From assembly GCA_023614405.1 (NCBI GenBank), contig CM042688.1, positions 383,333,331 to 383,397,330 on the forward strand: DNA of 64,000 bases, given 5' to 3'. The number at the start of each line of letters is the position of its first letter. Within the stretch, counting starts at the first letter, position 1. This document shows, one piece after another, positions 37,213 through 51,300 of the stretch. The translations under genes and the position numbers were made by a program. The notes beneath the pieces are model-generated. The model did no database searches, had not been told where the DNA came from, and saw only the letters and a program-made list of their open reading frames with translations. Origin of the DNA: Avena insularis (Eukaryota; Streptophyta; Magnoliopsida; Poales; Poaceae).

Positions 37213-40029
37213 GACTAGTTCATTGCGTGTGTGCTCTTTTCATAAACCACAACTGGAGTCATTGCATGTGTGTTCTTTTCATAAACCACATGGATCCACC
37301 AGTGTCATTGCATGTGTGTTCTTTTCATAAACCACAACTAGAGTCATTTCATGTCTGTTCTTTTTAAAAACCACATGGATCCACCAGAGTCATTGCATGT
37401 GTGTTCTTTTCATAAACCACATGGATCCACCAGAGTCATTGTATGTGTGTTCTTTTCATAAACCACATGGAACCACCAGAGCCATTTCATGTATGTTATT
37501 CTCATAAACCACAACTAGAGTCATTGCATGTGTGTTCTTTTCATAAACCACATGGATCTACTAGAGTTTACTGCTTGTGAGTTCTTTTCATAAACCACAT
37601 GGATCCCATAGAGTTCATTGCATGTGTGTTCTTTTCATAAACCACATCTAGAGTCATTGCATGTGTGTTCTTTTCATATACCACAACTACAGTTCATTGT
37701 ATGTGTGTTCTTTTCATAAACCACATGGATCCACCAGAGTCATTGCATGTGTGTTCTTTTCATAAACCACAACTAGAGTCATTGCATATGGTTTCTTTTC
37801 ATAAACCACATGGATCCACTAGTGCCATTGCATGTGTGTTCTTTTCATAAACCACAACTAGAGTCATTGCATGTTTATTCTTTTCATAAACCACATTGAT
37901 CCACCAAAGTCATTGCATGTGTGTTATTTTCATAGATCACATGGATCCACCAGAGTCATTGCATGTGTGTTCTTTTCATAAACCACAACTAGAGTCATTG
38001 CATGTGTGTTCTTTTCATAAACCACAACTAGAGTCATTGCATGTGGGTTCTTTTCATAAACCACAACTAGAGTCATTGCATGTGTGTTCTTTTCATAAAC
38101 CACATGGATCCACTAGAGTTCATTGCGTGTGTGTTCTTTTCATAAACCACAACTAGAGTCATTGCATGCCTGTTCTTTTCATAAATCACAACTAGAGTTC
38201 ATTGCATGTGTGTTATTTTCATAAACCACATGGATCCACCAGAGTGATTGCATCTGTGTTCTTTTCATAAACCACATGGATGCACCAGAGTGATTTCATG
38301 TGTGTTCTTTTCATAAACCACATGGATCCACCAGTGTCATTGCATGTGTGTTCTTTTCATAAACCACAACTAGAGACATTGCATGTGTGTTCTTTTCATA
38401 AAGCACATGGATCCACCAGTGTCATTGCATGTGTGTTCTTTTCATAAACCACAACTAGATTCATTGCATGTGTGTTCTTTTCATAAACCACATGGATCCA
38501 CCAGAGTCATTGTATGTGTGTTCTTTTCATAAACCACATGGAACCACCAGAGCCATTTCATGTGTGTTCTTTTCATAAACCACAACTAGAGTCATTGCAT
38601 GTGTGTTCTTTCCATAAACCACATAGATCCACCAGAGTGATTGCATGTGTGTTGTTTTCATAAACCACATGGATCCACCAGAGTCATTGCAAGTGTGTTC
38701 TTTTCATAAACCGCATGGATCCACAAGTGTCATTGCATGTGTGTTGTTTTCATAAACCACAACTAGAGTCATTACATGTGTGTTATTTTCATAAACCATA
38801 TGGATCCACCAGTGTCATTGCATGTGTGTTCTTTTCATAAACCACAGCTAGATTCATTGCATGTGTGTTATTTTCATAAACCACATGGATCCACCAGAGT
38901 CATTGCATGTGTGTTCTTTTCATAAACTACATGAATCCACCAGAGTCATTGCATATGTGTTCTTTTCATAAACCACCACTAGACTCATTGCATTTGTGTT
39001 ATTTTCATAAACCACAACAAGAGTGATTGTGTTCTTTTTATAAACCACAAGTAGAGTTCATTGCATGTGTGTTCTTTTCATAAACCACATGGATCTACTA
39101 GAGTGCATTGAATGTGTGTTCTTTTCATAAACCAAATGGATCCACTAGAGTTCATTGCATGTGTGTTCTTTTGATAAACCACATCTAGAGTCATTGCATG
39201 TGTGTTCTTTTCATGAACCACAACTAGAGTTCATTGCATGTGTGTTCTTTTCATAAACCACAACTAGAGTCATTGCATGTGTGTTCTTTTCATAAACCAC
39301 ATGGATCCACCAGTGTCATTGCATGTGTGTTCTTTTCATAAACCACAACTAGAGTCATTTCATGTGTGTTCTTTTCAAAAACCACACGGATCCACCAGAG
39401 TCATTGCATGTGTGTTCTATTAATAAACCACATGGATCCACAAGTGTCAATGCATGTGTGTTCTTTTCATAAACCACAACTAGAGTCATAACATGTATGT
39501 TCTTTTCAAAAACCACAACTGGAGTCATTGCATGTGTGTTCTTTTCATAAACCACATGGATCCACTAGAGTTCATTGCGTGTGTGTTCTTTTCATAAACT
39601 ACAACTAGAGTCATTGCATGTGTGTTCTTTTCATAAACCACAACTAGAGTTCATTGCATGTGTGTTCTTTTCATAAACCACATGGATCCACCAAAGTGAT
39701 TGCATGTGTGTTCTTTTCATAAATCACATGGATCTACTAGAGTGATTTCTTGTGTGTTCTTTTAATAAACCACATGGATCCACCAGTGTCATTGTATGTG
39801 TCTTCATTTCATAAACCACAACTAGAGACATTGCATGTGTGTTCTTTTCATAAAGAACATGGATCCACCAATGTCATTGCATGTGTGTTCTTTTCATAAA
39901 CGACAACTAGATTCATTGCATGTGTGTTCTTTTCATAAACCACATGGATCCACTAGAATTCATTGCATGTGTGTTCTTTTCATAAACCACATCTAGAGTC
40001 ATTGCATGTGTGTTCTTTTCATAAACCAC
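37213..40029. repeat. Domain C copy 1 (2,817 bp, about 520 bp deleted)
   Basis: It runs from one ACGACTAGTTCATTGCG landmark to the next. Compared with copy 2 it passes directly from CACATGGATCCACTAGA to the ATTCATTGC monomer near 39,950. Copy 2 has about 520 bp between two matching monomers there, so exchange between those would remove the block. Confidence 0.83.
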
Positions 40030-42508
40030 GACTAGTTCATTGCGTGTGTGCTCTTTTCATAAACCACAACTGGAGTCATTGCATGTGTGTTCTTTTCATA
40101 AACCACATGGATCCACCAGTGTCATTGCATGTGTGTTCTTTTCATAAACCACAACTAGAGTCATTTCATGTCTGTTCTTTTTAAAAACCACATGGATCCA
40201 CCAGAGTCATTGCATGTGTGTTCTTTTCATAAACCACATGGATCCACCAGAGTCATTGTATGTGTGTTCTTTTCATAAACCACATGGAACCACCAGAGCC
40301 ATTTCATGTATGTTATTCTCATAAACCACAACTAGAGTCATTGCATGTGTGTTCTTTTCATAAACCACATGGATCTACTAGAGTTTACTGCATGTGAGTT
40401 CTTTTCATAAACCACATGGATCCCATAGAGTTCATTGCATGTGTGTTCTTTTCATAAACCACATCTAGAGTCATTGCATGTGTGTTCTTTTCATATACCA
40501 CAACTACAGTTCATTGTATGTGTGTTCTTTTCATAAACCACATGGATCCACCAGAGTCATTGCATGTGTGTTCTTTTCATAAACCACAACTAGAGTCATT
40601 GCATATGGTTTCTTTTCATAAACCACATGGATCCACTAGTGCCATTGCATGTGTGTTCTTTTCATAAACCACAACTAGAGTCATTGCATGTTTATTCTTT
40701 TCATAAACCACATTGATCCACCAAAGTCATTGCATGTGTGTTATTTTCATAAACCACATGGATCCACCAGAGTCATTGCATGTGTGTTCTTTTCATAAAC
40801 CACAACTAGAGTCATTGCATGTGTGTTCTTTTCATAAACCACAACTAGAGTCATTGCATGTGGGTTCTTTTCATAAACCACAACTAGAGTCATTGCATGT
40901 GTGTTCTTTTCATAAACCACATGGATCCACTAGAGTTCATTGCGTGTGTGTTCTTTTCATAAACCACAACTAGAGTCATTGCATGTCTGTTCTTTTCATA
41001 AATCACAACTAGAGTTCATTGCATGTGTGTTATTTTCATAAACCACATGGATCCACCAGAGTGATTGCATCTGTTCTTTTCATAAACCACATGGATGCAC
41101 CAGAGTGATTTCATGTGTGTTCTTTTCATAAACCACATGGATCCACCAGTGTCATTGCATGTGTGTTCTTTTCATAAACCACAACTAGAGACATTGCATG
41201 TGTGTTCTTTTCATAAAGCACATGGATCCACTAGTGTCATTGCATGTGTGTTCTTTTCATAAACCACAACTAGATTCATTGCATGTGTGTTCTTTTCATA
41301 AACCACATGGATCCACCAGAGTCATTGTATGTGTGTTCTTTTCATAAACCACATGGAACCACCAGAGCCATTTCATGTGTGTTCTTTTCATAAACCACAA
41401 CTAGAGTCATTGCATGTGTGTTCTTTCCATAAACCACATAGATCCACCAGAGTGATTGCATGTGTGTTGATTTCATAAACCACATGGATCCACCAGAGTC
41501 ATTGCAAGTGTGTTCTTTTCATAAACCGCATGGATCCACAAGTGTCATTGCATGTGTGTTGTTTTCATAAACCACAACTAGAGTCATTACATGTGTGTTA
41601 TTTTCATAAACCATATGGATCCACCAGTGTCATTGCATGTGTGTTCTTTTCATAAACCACAGCTAGATTCATTGCATGTGTGTTATTTTCATAAACCACA
41701 TGGATCCACCAGAGTCATTGCATGTGTGTTCTTTTCATAAACTACATGAATCCACCAGAGTCATTGCATATGTGTTCTTTTCATAAACCACAACTAGACT
41801 CATTGCATTTGTGTTATTTTCATAAACCACAACAAGAGTGATTGTGTTCTTTTTATAAACCACAAGTAGAGTTCATTGCATGTGTGTTCTTTTCATAAAC
41901 CACATGGATCTACTAGAGTGCATTGAATGTGTGTTCTTTTCATAAACCAAATGGATCCACTAGAGTTCATTGCATGTGTGTTCTTTTGATAAACCACATC
42001 TAGAGTCATTGCATGTGTGTTCTTTTCATGAACCACAACTAGAGTTCATTGCATGTGTGTTCTTTTCATAAACCACAACTAGAGTCATTGCATGTGTATT
42101 CTTTTCATAAACCACATGGATCCACCAGTGTCATTGCATGTGTGTTCTTTTCATAAACCACAACTAGAGTCATTTCATGTGTGTTCTTTTCAAAAACCAC
42201 ACGGATCCACCAGAGTCATTGCATGTGTGTTCTATTCATAAACCACATGGATCCACAAGTGTCAATGCATGTGTGTTCTTTTCATAAACCACAACTAGAG
42301 TCATAACATGTGTGTTCTTTTCAAAAACCACAACTGGAGTCATTGCATGTGTGTTCTTTTCATAAACCACATGGATCCACTAGAGTTCATTGCGTGTGTG
42401 TTCTTTTCATAAACTACAACTAGAGTCATTGCATGTGTGTTCTTTTCATAAACCACAACTAGAGTTCATTGCATGTGTGTTCTTTTCATAAACCACATGG
42501 ATCCACCA

Positions 42509-42770
42509 GAGTGATTGCATGTGTGTTCTTTTCATAAATCACATGGATCTACTAGAGTGATTTCTTGTGTGTTCTTTTAATAAACCACATGGATCCACCA
42601 GTGTCATTGTATGTGTCTTCATTTCATAAACCACAACTAGAGACATTGCATGTGTGTTCTTTTCATAAAGAACATGGATCCACCAATGTCATTGCATGTG
42701 TGTTCTTTTCATAAACGACAACTAGATTCATTGCATGTGTGTTCTTTTCATAAACCACATGGATCCACCA
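42509..42770. repeat. 262-bp tandem duplication, copy 1
   Basis: This is a block of six to seven monomers starting at GAGTGATTGCATG and containing GATTTCTTGTG, TGTGTCTTCATTTC, AAAGAACATGG and ACGACAACTAGATTC variants. I saw no difference from copy 2. Confidence 0.87.
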
Positions 42771-43032
42771 GAGTGATTGCATGTGTGTTCTTTTCATAAA
42801 TCACATGGATCTACTAGAGTGATTTCTTGTGTGTTCTTTTAATAAACCACATGGATCCACCAGTGTCATTGTATGTGTCTTCATTTCATAAACCACAACT
42901 AGAGACATTGCATGTGTGTTCTTTTCATAAAGAACATGGATCCACCAATGTCATTGCATGTGTGTTCTTTTCATAAACGACAACTAGATTCATTGCATGT
43001 GTGTTCTTTTCATAAACCACATGGATCCACTA
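42771..43032. repeat. 262-bp tandem duplication, copy 2
   Basis: This appears to be an exact repeat of the preceding block. After it the sequence continues with CACTAGAGTCATTGTATG instead of a third copy. Confidence 0.87.
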
Positions 43033-43827
43033 GAGTCATTGTATGTGTGTTGTTTTCATAAACCACATGGAACCACGAGAGCCATTTCATGTGTGTTCTT
43101 TTCATAAACCACAACTAGAGTCATTGCATGTGTGTTCTTTTCATAAACCACATGGATCTACCAGTGTCATTGCATGTGTGTTCTTTTCATAAACCACAAC
43201 TAGAGTCATTGCATGTGTGTTCTTTTCATAAACCACATGGATCCACTAGAGTTCATTGCATGTGTGTTCTTTTCATAAACCACATGGACCCAATAGATTT
43301 AATTGCATGTGTGTTCTTTTCATAAAACACAACTAGAGTCATTACATGTGTGTTATTTTCATAAACCACAGCTAGATTCATTGCGTGTGTGTTCTTTTCA
43401 TAAACCACATGGATCCACTAGAGTCATTGCATGTGTGTTCTTTTTATAAACCACGACTAGAGTTCATTGCATGCGTGTTATTTTCATAAACCACATGCAT
43501 CACCTAGATTTCATTGAATGTGTGTTCTTTTCATAAACCACATGGATCCACTAGAATTCGTTGCATGTGTGTTCTTTTCATAAACCACATCTAGAGTCAT
43601 TGCATGTGTGTTTGTTTAATAAACCTTGACTAGTTCATTGCGTGTGTGCTCTTTTCATAAACCACAACTGGAGTCATTGCATGTGTGTTCTTTTCATAAA
43701 CCACATGGATCCACCAGTGTCATTGCATGTGTGTTCTTTTCATAAACCACAACTAGAGTCATTTCATGTCTGTTCTTTTTAAAAACCACATGGATCCACC
43801 AGAGTCATTGCATGTGTGTTCTTTTCA

Positions 43828-44782
43828 TAAACCACATGGATCCACCAGAGTCATTGTATGTGTGTTCTTTTCATAAACCACATGGAACCACCAGAGCCAT
43901 TTCATGTATGTTATTCTCATAAACCACAACTAGAGTCATTGCATGTGTGTTCTTTTCATAAACCACATGGATCTACTAGAGTTTACTGCATGTGAGTTCT
44001 TTTCATAAACCACATGGATCCCATAGAGTTCATTGCATGTGTGTTCTTTTCATAAACCACATCTAGAGTCATTGCATGTGTGTTCTTTTCATATACCACA
44101 ACTACAGTTCATTGTATGTGTGTTCTTTTCATAAACCACATGGATCCACCAGAGTCATTGCATGTGTGTTCTTTTCATAAACCACAACTAGAGTCATTGC
44201 ATATGGTTTCTTTTCATAAACCACATGGATCCACTAGTGCCATTGCATGTGTGTTCTTTTCATAAACCACAACTAGAGTTATTGCATGTTTATTCTTTTC
44301 ATAAACCACATTGATCCACCAAAGTCATTGCATGTGTGTTATTTTCATAAACCACATGGATCCACCAGAGTCATTGCATGTGTGTTCTTTTCATAAACCA
44401 CAACTAGAGTCATTGCATGTGTGTTCTTTTCATAAACCACAACTAGAGTCCTTGCATGTGGGTTCTTTTCATAAACCACAACTAGAGTCATTGCATGTGT
44501 GTTCTTTTCATAAACCACATGGATCCACTAGAGTTCATTGCGTGTGTGTTCTTTTCATAAACCACAACTAGAGTCATTGCATGTGTGTTCTTTTCATAAA
44601 CCACAACTAGAGTTCATTGCATGTGTGTTATTTTCATAAACCACATGGATCCACCAGAGTGATTGCATGTGTGTTCTTTTCATAAACCACATGGATGCAC
44701 CAGAGTGATTTCATGTGTGTTCTTTTCATAAACTACATGGATCCACCAGTGTCATTGCATGTGTGTTCTTTTCATAAACCAC
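43828..44782. repeat. 955-bp duplicated block, copy 1 (offset 1,550 bp)
   Basis: The TCATGTATGTTATTCTC monomer at 43,903 and many others recur exactly 1,550 bp downstream. Homology stops at 44,782, where ACAAAAAGATTCACTG appears instead of ACAACTAGAGACATTG. Confidence 0.85.
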
Positions 44783-45377
44783 AAAAAGATTCACTGCATG
44801 TGTGTTCTTTTCATAAACCACATGGATCCACGAGAGTCATTGCATGTGTGTTCTTTTCATAAACCACATGGATCCACCAGAGCCATTTCATGTGTGTTCT
44901 TTTCATAAACCACATGGATCCACGAGAGTCATTGCATGTGTGTTCTTTTCATAAACCACATGGATCCACTAGAGCCATTTCATGTGTGTTCTTTTCATAA
45001 ACGACAACTAGAGTCATTGCATGTGCGTTCTTTTCATAAACCACATCAAGAGTCATTGCATGTGTGTTCTTTTCATAGACCACAACTAGAGTTCATTGTA
45101 TGTGTGTTCTTTTCATAAACCATATGGATCCACGAGAGTCATTGCGTGTCTGTTCTTTTCATAAACCACAACTAGAGTAATTGCATAGGGTTTCTTTTCA
45201 TAAACCACAAGGATCCACTAGTGTCATTACATGTGTGTTCTTTTCATAAACCACAACTAGAGTCACTGCATGTTTGTTCTTTTCATATACCACATTGATC
45301 CACAAAAGTCATTGCATGTGTGTTATTTTCATAAACCACATGGATCCACCAGAGTCGTTGTATGTGTGTTCTTTTCA
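44783..45377. repeat. 595-bp spacer of distinct monomers
   Basis: These are ordinary family members in an order I did not find elsewhere in domain C. The stretch includes several GGATCCACGAGAGTC monomers, ACATCAAGAGTC, CATAGACCACAAC, GCATAGGGTTTC and CCACAAAAGTC. It may be a remnant of another array segment brought in by recombination. Confidence 0.7.
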
Positions 45378-46332
45378 TAAACCACATGGATCCACCAGAG
45401 TCATTGTATGTGTGTTCTTTTCATAAACCACATGGAACCACCAGAGCCATTTCATGTATGTTATTCTCATAAACCACAACTAGAGTCATTGCATGTGTGT
45501 TCTTTTCATAAACCAAATGGATCTACTAGAGTTTACTGCATGTGAGTTCTTTTCATAAACCACATGGATCCCATAGAGTTCATTGCATGTGTGTTCTTTT
45601 CATAAACCACATCTATAGTCATTGCATGTGTGTTCTTTTCATATACCACAACTACAGTTCATTGTATGTGTGTTCTTTTCATAAACCACATGGATCCACC
45701 AGAGTCAATGCATGTGTGTTCTTTTCATAAACCACAACTAGAGTCATTGCATATGGTTTCTTTTCATAAACCACATGGATCCACTAGTGCCATTGCATGT
45801 GTGTTCTTTTCATAAACCACAACTAGAGTCATTGCATGTTTATTCTTTTCATAAACCACATTGATCCACCAAAGTCATTGCATGTGTGTTATTTTCATAA
45901 ACCACATGGATCCACCAGAGTCATTGCATGTGTGTTCTTTTCATAAACCACAACTAGAGTCATTGCATGTGTGTTCTTTTCATAAACCACAACTAGAGTC
46001 ATTGCATGTGGGTTCTTTTCATAAACCACAACTAGAGTCATTGCATGTGTGTTCTTTTCATAAACCACATGGATCCACTAGAGTTCATTGCGTGTGTGTT
46101 CTTTTCATAAACCACAACTAGAGTCATTGCATGTCTGTTCTTTTCATAAATCACAACTAGAGTTCATTGCATGTGTGTTATTTTCATAAACCACATGGAT
46201 CCACCAGAGTGATTGCATGTGTGTTCTTTTCATAAACCACATGGATGCACCAGAGTGATTTCATGTGTGTTGTTTTCATAAACCACATGGATCCACTAGT
46301 GTCATTGCATGTGTGTTCTTTTCATAAACCAC
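45378..46332. repeat. 955-bp duplicated block, copy 2
   Basis: Offset 1,550 bp from copy 1. Differences noticed include CCAAATGGATCTAC (about 45,514), ATCTATAGTC (about 45,610) and GAGTCAATGCATG (about 45,703). Confidence 0.85.
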
Positions 46333-47160
46333 AACTAGAGACATTGCATGTGTGTTCTTTTCATAAAGCACATGGATCCACCAGTGTCATTGCATGTGTG
46401 TTCTTTTCATAAACCACAACTAGATTCATTGCATGTGTGTTCTTTTCATAAACCACATGGATCCTTGAGTCATTGTATGTGTGTTCTTTTCATAAACCAC
46501 ATGGAACCACCAGAGCCATTTCATGTGTGTTCTTTTCATAAACCACAACTAGAGTCATTGCATGTGTGTTCTTTCCATAAACCACATAGATCCACCAGAG
46601 TGCATGTGTGTTGTTTTCATAAACCACATGGATCCACAGAGTCATTGCAAGTGTGTTCTTTTCATAAACCATGGATCCACAAGTGTCATTGCATGTGTGT
46701 TTTTCATAAACCACAACTAGAGTCATTACATGTGTTATTTTCATAAACCATATGGATCCACAGTGTCATTGCATGTGTGTTCTTTTCATAAACCACAACT
46801 AGAGACATTGCATGTGTGTTATTTTCATAAAGCACATGGATCCACCAGAGTCATTGCATGTGTGTTCTTTTCATAAACTACATGAATCCACCAGAGTCAT
46901 TGCATATGTGTTCTTTTCATAAACCACAACTAGACTCATTGCATTTGTGTTATTTTCATAAACCACAACAAGAGTGATTGTGTTCTTTTATAAACCACAA
47001 GTAGAGTTCATTGCATGTGTGTTCTTTTCATAAACCACATGGATCTACTAGTGTGCATTGAATGTGTGTTATTTTCATAAACCAAATGGATCCACTAGAG
47101 TTCATTGAATGTTTGTAATATAGATAAACCACAAATATAGTAGTTGAATGTGTGTTCTTT
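46333..47160. repeat. Scar zone with small deletions and a highly degenerate monomer
   Basis: Compared with other domain C copies this stretch has many small losses: GGATCCTTGAGTC (about 46,459), GAGTGCATGTG (about 46,599), GGATCCACAGAGTC, AAACCATGGATCC, GTGTGTTTTTCAT and GGATCCACAGTGTC. At about 47,105-47,150 lies the most divergent monomer I saw, containing TTTGTAATATAGATAAACC and AATATAGTAGTTGAATG. Normal monomers resume straight after. Confidence 0.8.
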
Positions 47161-48336
47161 TCAAAAACCACACGGATCCACCAGAGTCATTGCATGTGTG
47201 TTCTATTCATAAACCACATGGATCCACAAGTGTCAATGCATGTGTGTTCTTTTCATAAACCACAACTAGAGTCATAACATGTGTGTTCTTTTCAAAAACC
47301 ACAACTGGAGTCATTGCATGTGTGTTCTTTTCATAAACCACATGGATCCACTAGAGTTCATTGCGTGTGTGTTCTTTTCATAAACTACAACTAGAGTCAT
47401 TGCATGTGTGTTCTTTTCATAAACCACAACTAGAGTTCATTGCATGTGTGTTCTTTTCATAAACCACATGGATCCACCAGAGTGATTGCATGTGTGTTCT
47501 TTTCATAAATCACATGGATCTACTAGAGTGATTTCTTGTGTGTTCTTTTAATAAACCACATGGATCCACCAGTGTCATTGTATGTGTCTTCATTTCATAA
47601 ACCACAACTAGAGACATTGCATGTGTGTTCTTTTCATAAAGAACATGGATCCACCAATGTCATTGCATGTGTGTTCTTTTCATAAACGACAACTAGATTC
47701 ATTGCATGTGTGTTCTTTTCATAAACCACATGGATCCACTAGAGTCATTGTATGTGTGTTGTTTTCATAAACCACATGGAACCACGAGAGCCATTTCATG
47801 TGTGTTCTTTTCATAAACCACAACTAGAGTCATTGCATGTGTGTTCTTTTCATAAACCACATGGATCTACCAGTGTCATTGCATGTGTGTTCTTTTCATA
47901 AACCACAACTAGAGTCATTGCATGTGTGTTCTTTTCATAAACCACATGGATCCACTAGAGTTCATTGCATGTGTGTTCTTTTCATAAACCACATGGACCC
48001 AATAGATTTAATTGCATGTGTGTTCTTTTCATAAAACACAACTAGAGTCATTACATGTGTGTTATTTTCATAAACCACAGCTAGATTCATTGCGTGTGTG
48101 TTCTTTTCATAAACCATATGGATCCACTAGAGTCATTGCATGTGTGTTCTTTATATAAACCACGACTAGAGTTCATTGCATGCGTGTTATTTTCATAAAC
48201 CACATGCATCACCTAGATTTCATTGAATGTGTGTTCTTTTCATAAACCACATGGATCCACTAGAATTCATTGCATGTGTGTTCTTTTCATAAACCACATC
48301 TAGAGTCATTGCATGTGTGTTCGTTTCATAAACCTT

Positions 48337-51300
48337 GACTAGTTCATTGCGTGTGTGCTCTTTTCATAAACCACAACTGGAGTCATTGCATGTGTGTTCT
48401 TTTCATAAACCACATGGATCCACCAGTGTCATTGCATGTGTGTTCTTTTCATAAACCACAACTAGAGTCATTTCATGTCTGTTCTTTTTAAAAACCACAT
48501 GGATCCACCAGAGTCATTGCATGTGTGTTCTTTTCATAAACCACATGGATCCACCAGAGTCATTGTATGTGTGTTCTTTTCATAAACCACATGGAACCAC
48601 CAGAGCCATTTCATGTATGTTATTCTCATAAACCACAACTAGAGTCATTGCATGTGTGTTCTTTTCATAAACCACATGGATCTACTAGAGTTTACTGCAT
48701 GTGAGTTCTTTTCATAAACCACATGGATCCCATAGAGTTCATTGCATGTGTGTTCTTTTCACAAACCACATCTAGAGTCATTGCATGTGTGTTCTTTTCA
48801 TATACCACAACTACAGTTCATTGTATGTGTGTTCTTTTCATAAACCACATGGATCCACCAGAGTCATTGCATGTGTGTTCTTTTCATAAACCACAACTAG
48901 AGTCATTGCATATGGTTTCTTTTCATAAACCACATGGATCCACTAGTGCCATTGCATGTGTGTTCTTTTCATAAACCACAACTAGAGTCATTGCATGTGT
49001 GTTCTTTTCATAAACCACAACTAGAGTTTATTGCATGTGTGTTCTTTTCATAAACCACAACTAGAGTCATTGCATGTGTGTTCTTTTCATAAACTACATG
49101 AATCCACCAGAGTCATTGCATATGTGTTCTTTTCATAAACCACAACTAGACTCATTGCATTTGTGTTATTTTCATAAACCACAACAAGAGCGATTGTGTT
49201 CTTTTTATAAACCACAAGTAGAGTTCATTGCATGTGTGTTCTTTTCATAAACCACATGGATCTACTAGAGTGCATTGAATGTGTGTTCTTTTCATAAACC
49301 AAATGGATCCACTAGAGTTCATTGCATGTGTGTTCTTTTGATAAACCACATCTAGAGTCATTGCATGTGTGTTCTTTTCATGAACCACAACTAGAGTTCA
49401 TTGCATGTGTGTTCTTTTCATAAACCACAACTAGAGTCATTGCATGTGTGTTCTTTTCATAAACCACATGGTTCCACCAGTGTCATTGCATGTGTGTTCT
49501 TTTCATAAACCACAACTAGAGTCATTTCATGTGTGTTCTTTTCAAAAACCACACGGATCCACCAGAGTCATTGCATGTGTGTTCTATTCATAAACCACAT
49601 GGATCCACAAGTGTCAATGCATGTGTGTTCTTTTCATAAACCACAACTAGAGTCATAACATGTGTGTTCTTTCCATAAACCACATAGATCCACCAGAGTG
49701 ATTGCATGTGTGTTGTTTTCATAAACCACATGGATCCACAAGAGTCATTGCAAGTGTGTTCTTTTCATAAACCGCATGGATCCACAAGTGTCATTGCATG
49801 TGTGTTGTTTTCATAAACCACAGCTAGATTCATTGCGTGTGTGTTCTTTTCATAAACCACATGGATCCACTAGAGTCATTGCATGTGTGTTCTTTTTATA
49901 AACCACGACTAGAGTTCATTGCATGCGTGTTATTTTCATAAACCACATGCATCACCTAGATTTCATTGAATGTGTGTTCTTTTCATAAACCACATGGATC
50001 CACTAGAATTCATTGCATGTGTGTTCTTTTCATAAACCACATCTAGAGTCATTGCATGTGTGTTCGTTTCATAAACCTTGACTAGTTCATTGCGTGTGTG
50101 CTCTTTTCATAAACCACAACTGGAGTCATTGCATGTGTGTTCTTTTCATAAACCACATGGATCCACCAGTGTCATTGCATGTGTCTTCTTTTCATAAACC
50201 ACAACTAGAGTCATTTCATGTCTGTTCTTTTTAAAAACCACATGGATCCACCAGAGTCATTGCATGTGTGTTCTTTTCATAAACCACATGGATCCACCAG
50301 AGTCATTGTATGTGTGTTCTTTTCATAAACCACATGGAACCACCAGAGCCATTTCATGTATGTTATTCTCATAAACCACAACTAGAGTCATTGCATGTGT
50401 GTTCTTTTCATAAACCACATGGATCTACTAGAGTTTACTGCATGTGAGTTCTTTTCATAAACCACATGGATCCCATAGAGTTCATTGCATGTGTGTTCTT
50501 TTCATAAACCACATCTAGAGTCATTGCATGTGTGTTCTTTTCATATACCACAACTACAGTTCATTGTATGTGTGTTCTTTTCATAAACCACATGGATCCA
50601 CCAGAGTCATTGCATGTGTGTTCTTTTCATAAACCACATGGATCTACTAGAGTGCATTGAATGTGTGTTCTTTTCATAAACCACATGGATCCACTAGAGT
50701 TCATTGCATGTGTGTTCTTTTGATAAACCACATCTAGAGTCATTGCATGTGTGTTCTTTTCATAAACCACAACTAGAGTTTATTGCATGTGTGTTCTTTT
50801 CATAAACCACAACTAGAGTCATTGCATGTGTGTTCTTTTCATAAACTACATGAATCCACCAGAGTCATTGCATATGTGTTCTTTTCATAAACCACAACTA
50901 GACTCATTGCATTTGTGTTATTTTCATAAACCACAACAAGAGTGATTGTGTTCTTTTTATAAACCACAAGTAGAGTTCATTGCATGTGTGTTCTTTTCAT
51001 AAACCACATGGATCTACTAGAGTGCATTGAATGTGTGTTCTTTTCATAAACCAAATGGATCCACTAGAGTTCATTGCATGTGTGTTCTTTTGATAAACCA
51101 CATCTAGAGTCATTGCATGTGTGTTCTTTTCATGAACCACAACTAGAGTTCATTGCATGTGTGTTCTTTTCATAAACCACAACTAGAGACATTGCATGTG
51201 TGTTCTTTTCATAAAGCACATGGATCCACCAGTGTCATTGCATGTGTGTTCTTTTCATAAACCACAACTAGATTCATTGCATGTGTGTTCTTTTCATAAA

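Larger units (their letters stand above)
40030..43627. repeat. Domain C copy 2 (3,598 bp, with internal 262-bp duplication)
   Basis: It matches copy 1 at offset 2,815-2,817 through about 42,770, then carries an extra tandem 262-bp block and about 520 bp missing from copy 1. Subtracting 262 bp gives 3,336 bp, the intact domain C period. Confidence 0.84.
43628..48336. repeat. Domain C copy 3 (4,709 bp, expanded and internally scarred)
   Basis: It runs between two AACCTTGACTAGTTC landmarks. It contains a 955-bp block present twice (43,828-44,782 and 45,378-46,332), an unlike 595-bp spacer between them, and a zone of small deletions at about 46,460-47,150. At 43,610 the monomer reads GTTTGTTTAATAAACCTTG, a cluster of changes found only partly in later copies. 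Confidence 0.8.

Noticed and set aside
46459..46475. AP-1/GCN4-like site TGAGTCA
   Set aside because: The normal monomer reads AGAGTCA; TGAGTCA appears only where single bases were lost or changed (for example about 8,698, 23,664, 46,464). It is a chance product of the repeat.
46348..46746. Longest open reading frame (132 codons), and about 120 others of 60-116 codons with HVCSFHKPQLESL-type repeats
   Set aside because: All follow from the monomer: 39 bp equals 13 codons, two of three core frames have no stop, and the third always ends in TTC TTT TCA TAA. Frames begin and end wherever the 46-bp form shifts the phase, no frame continues across a higher-order repeat, and small indels are tolerated everywhere. 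There is no sign of coding constraint.
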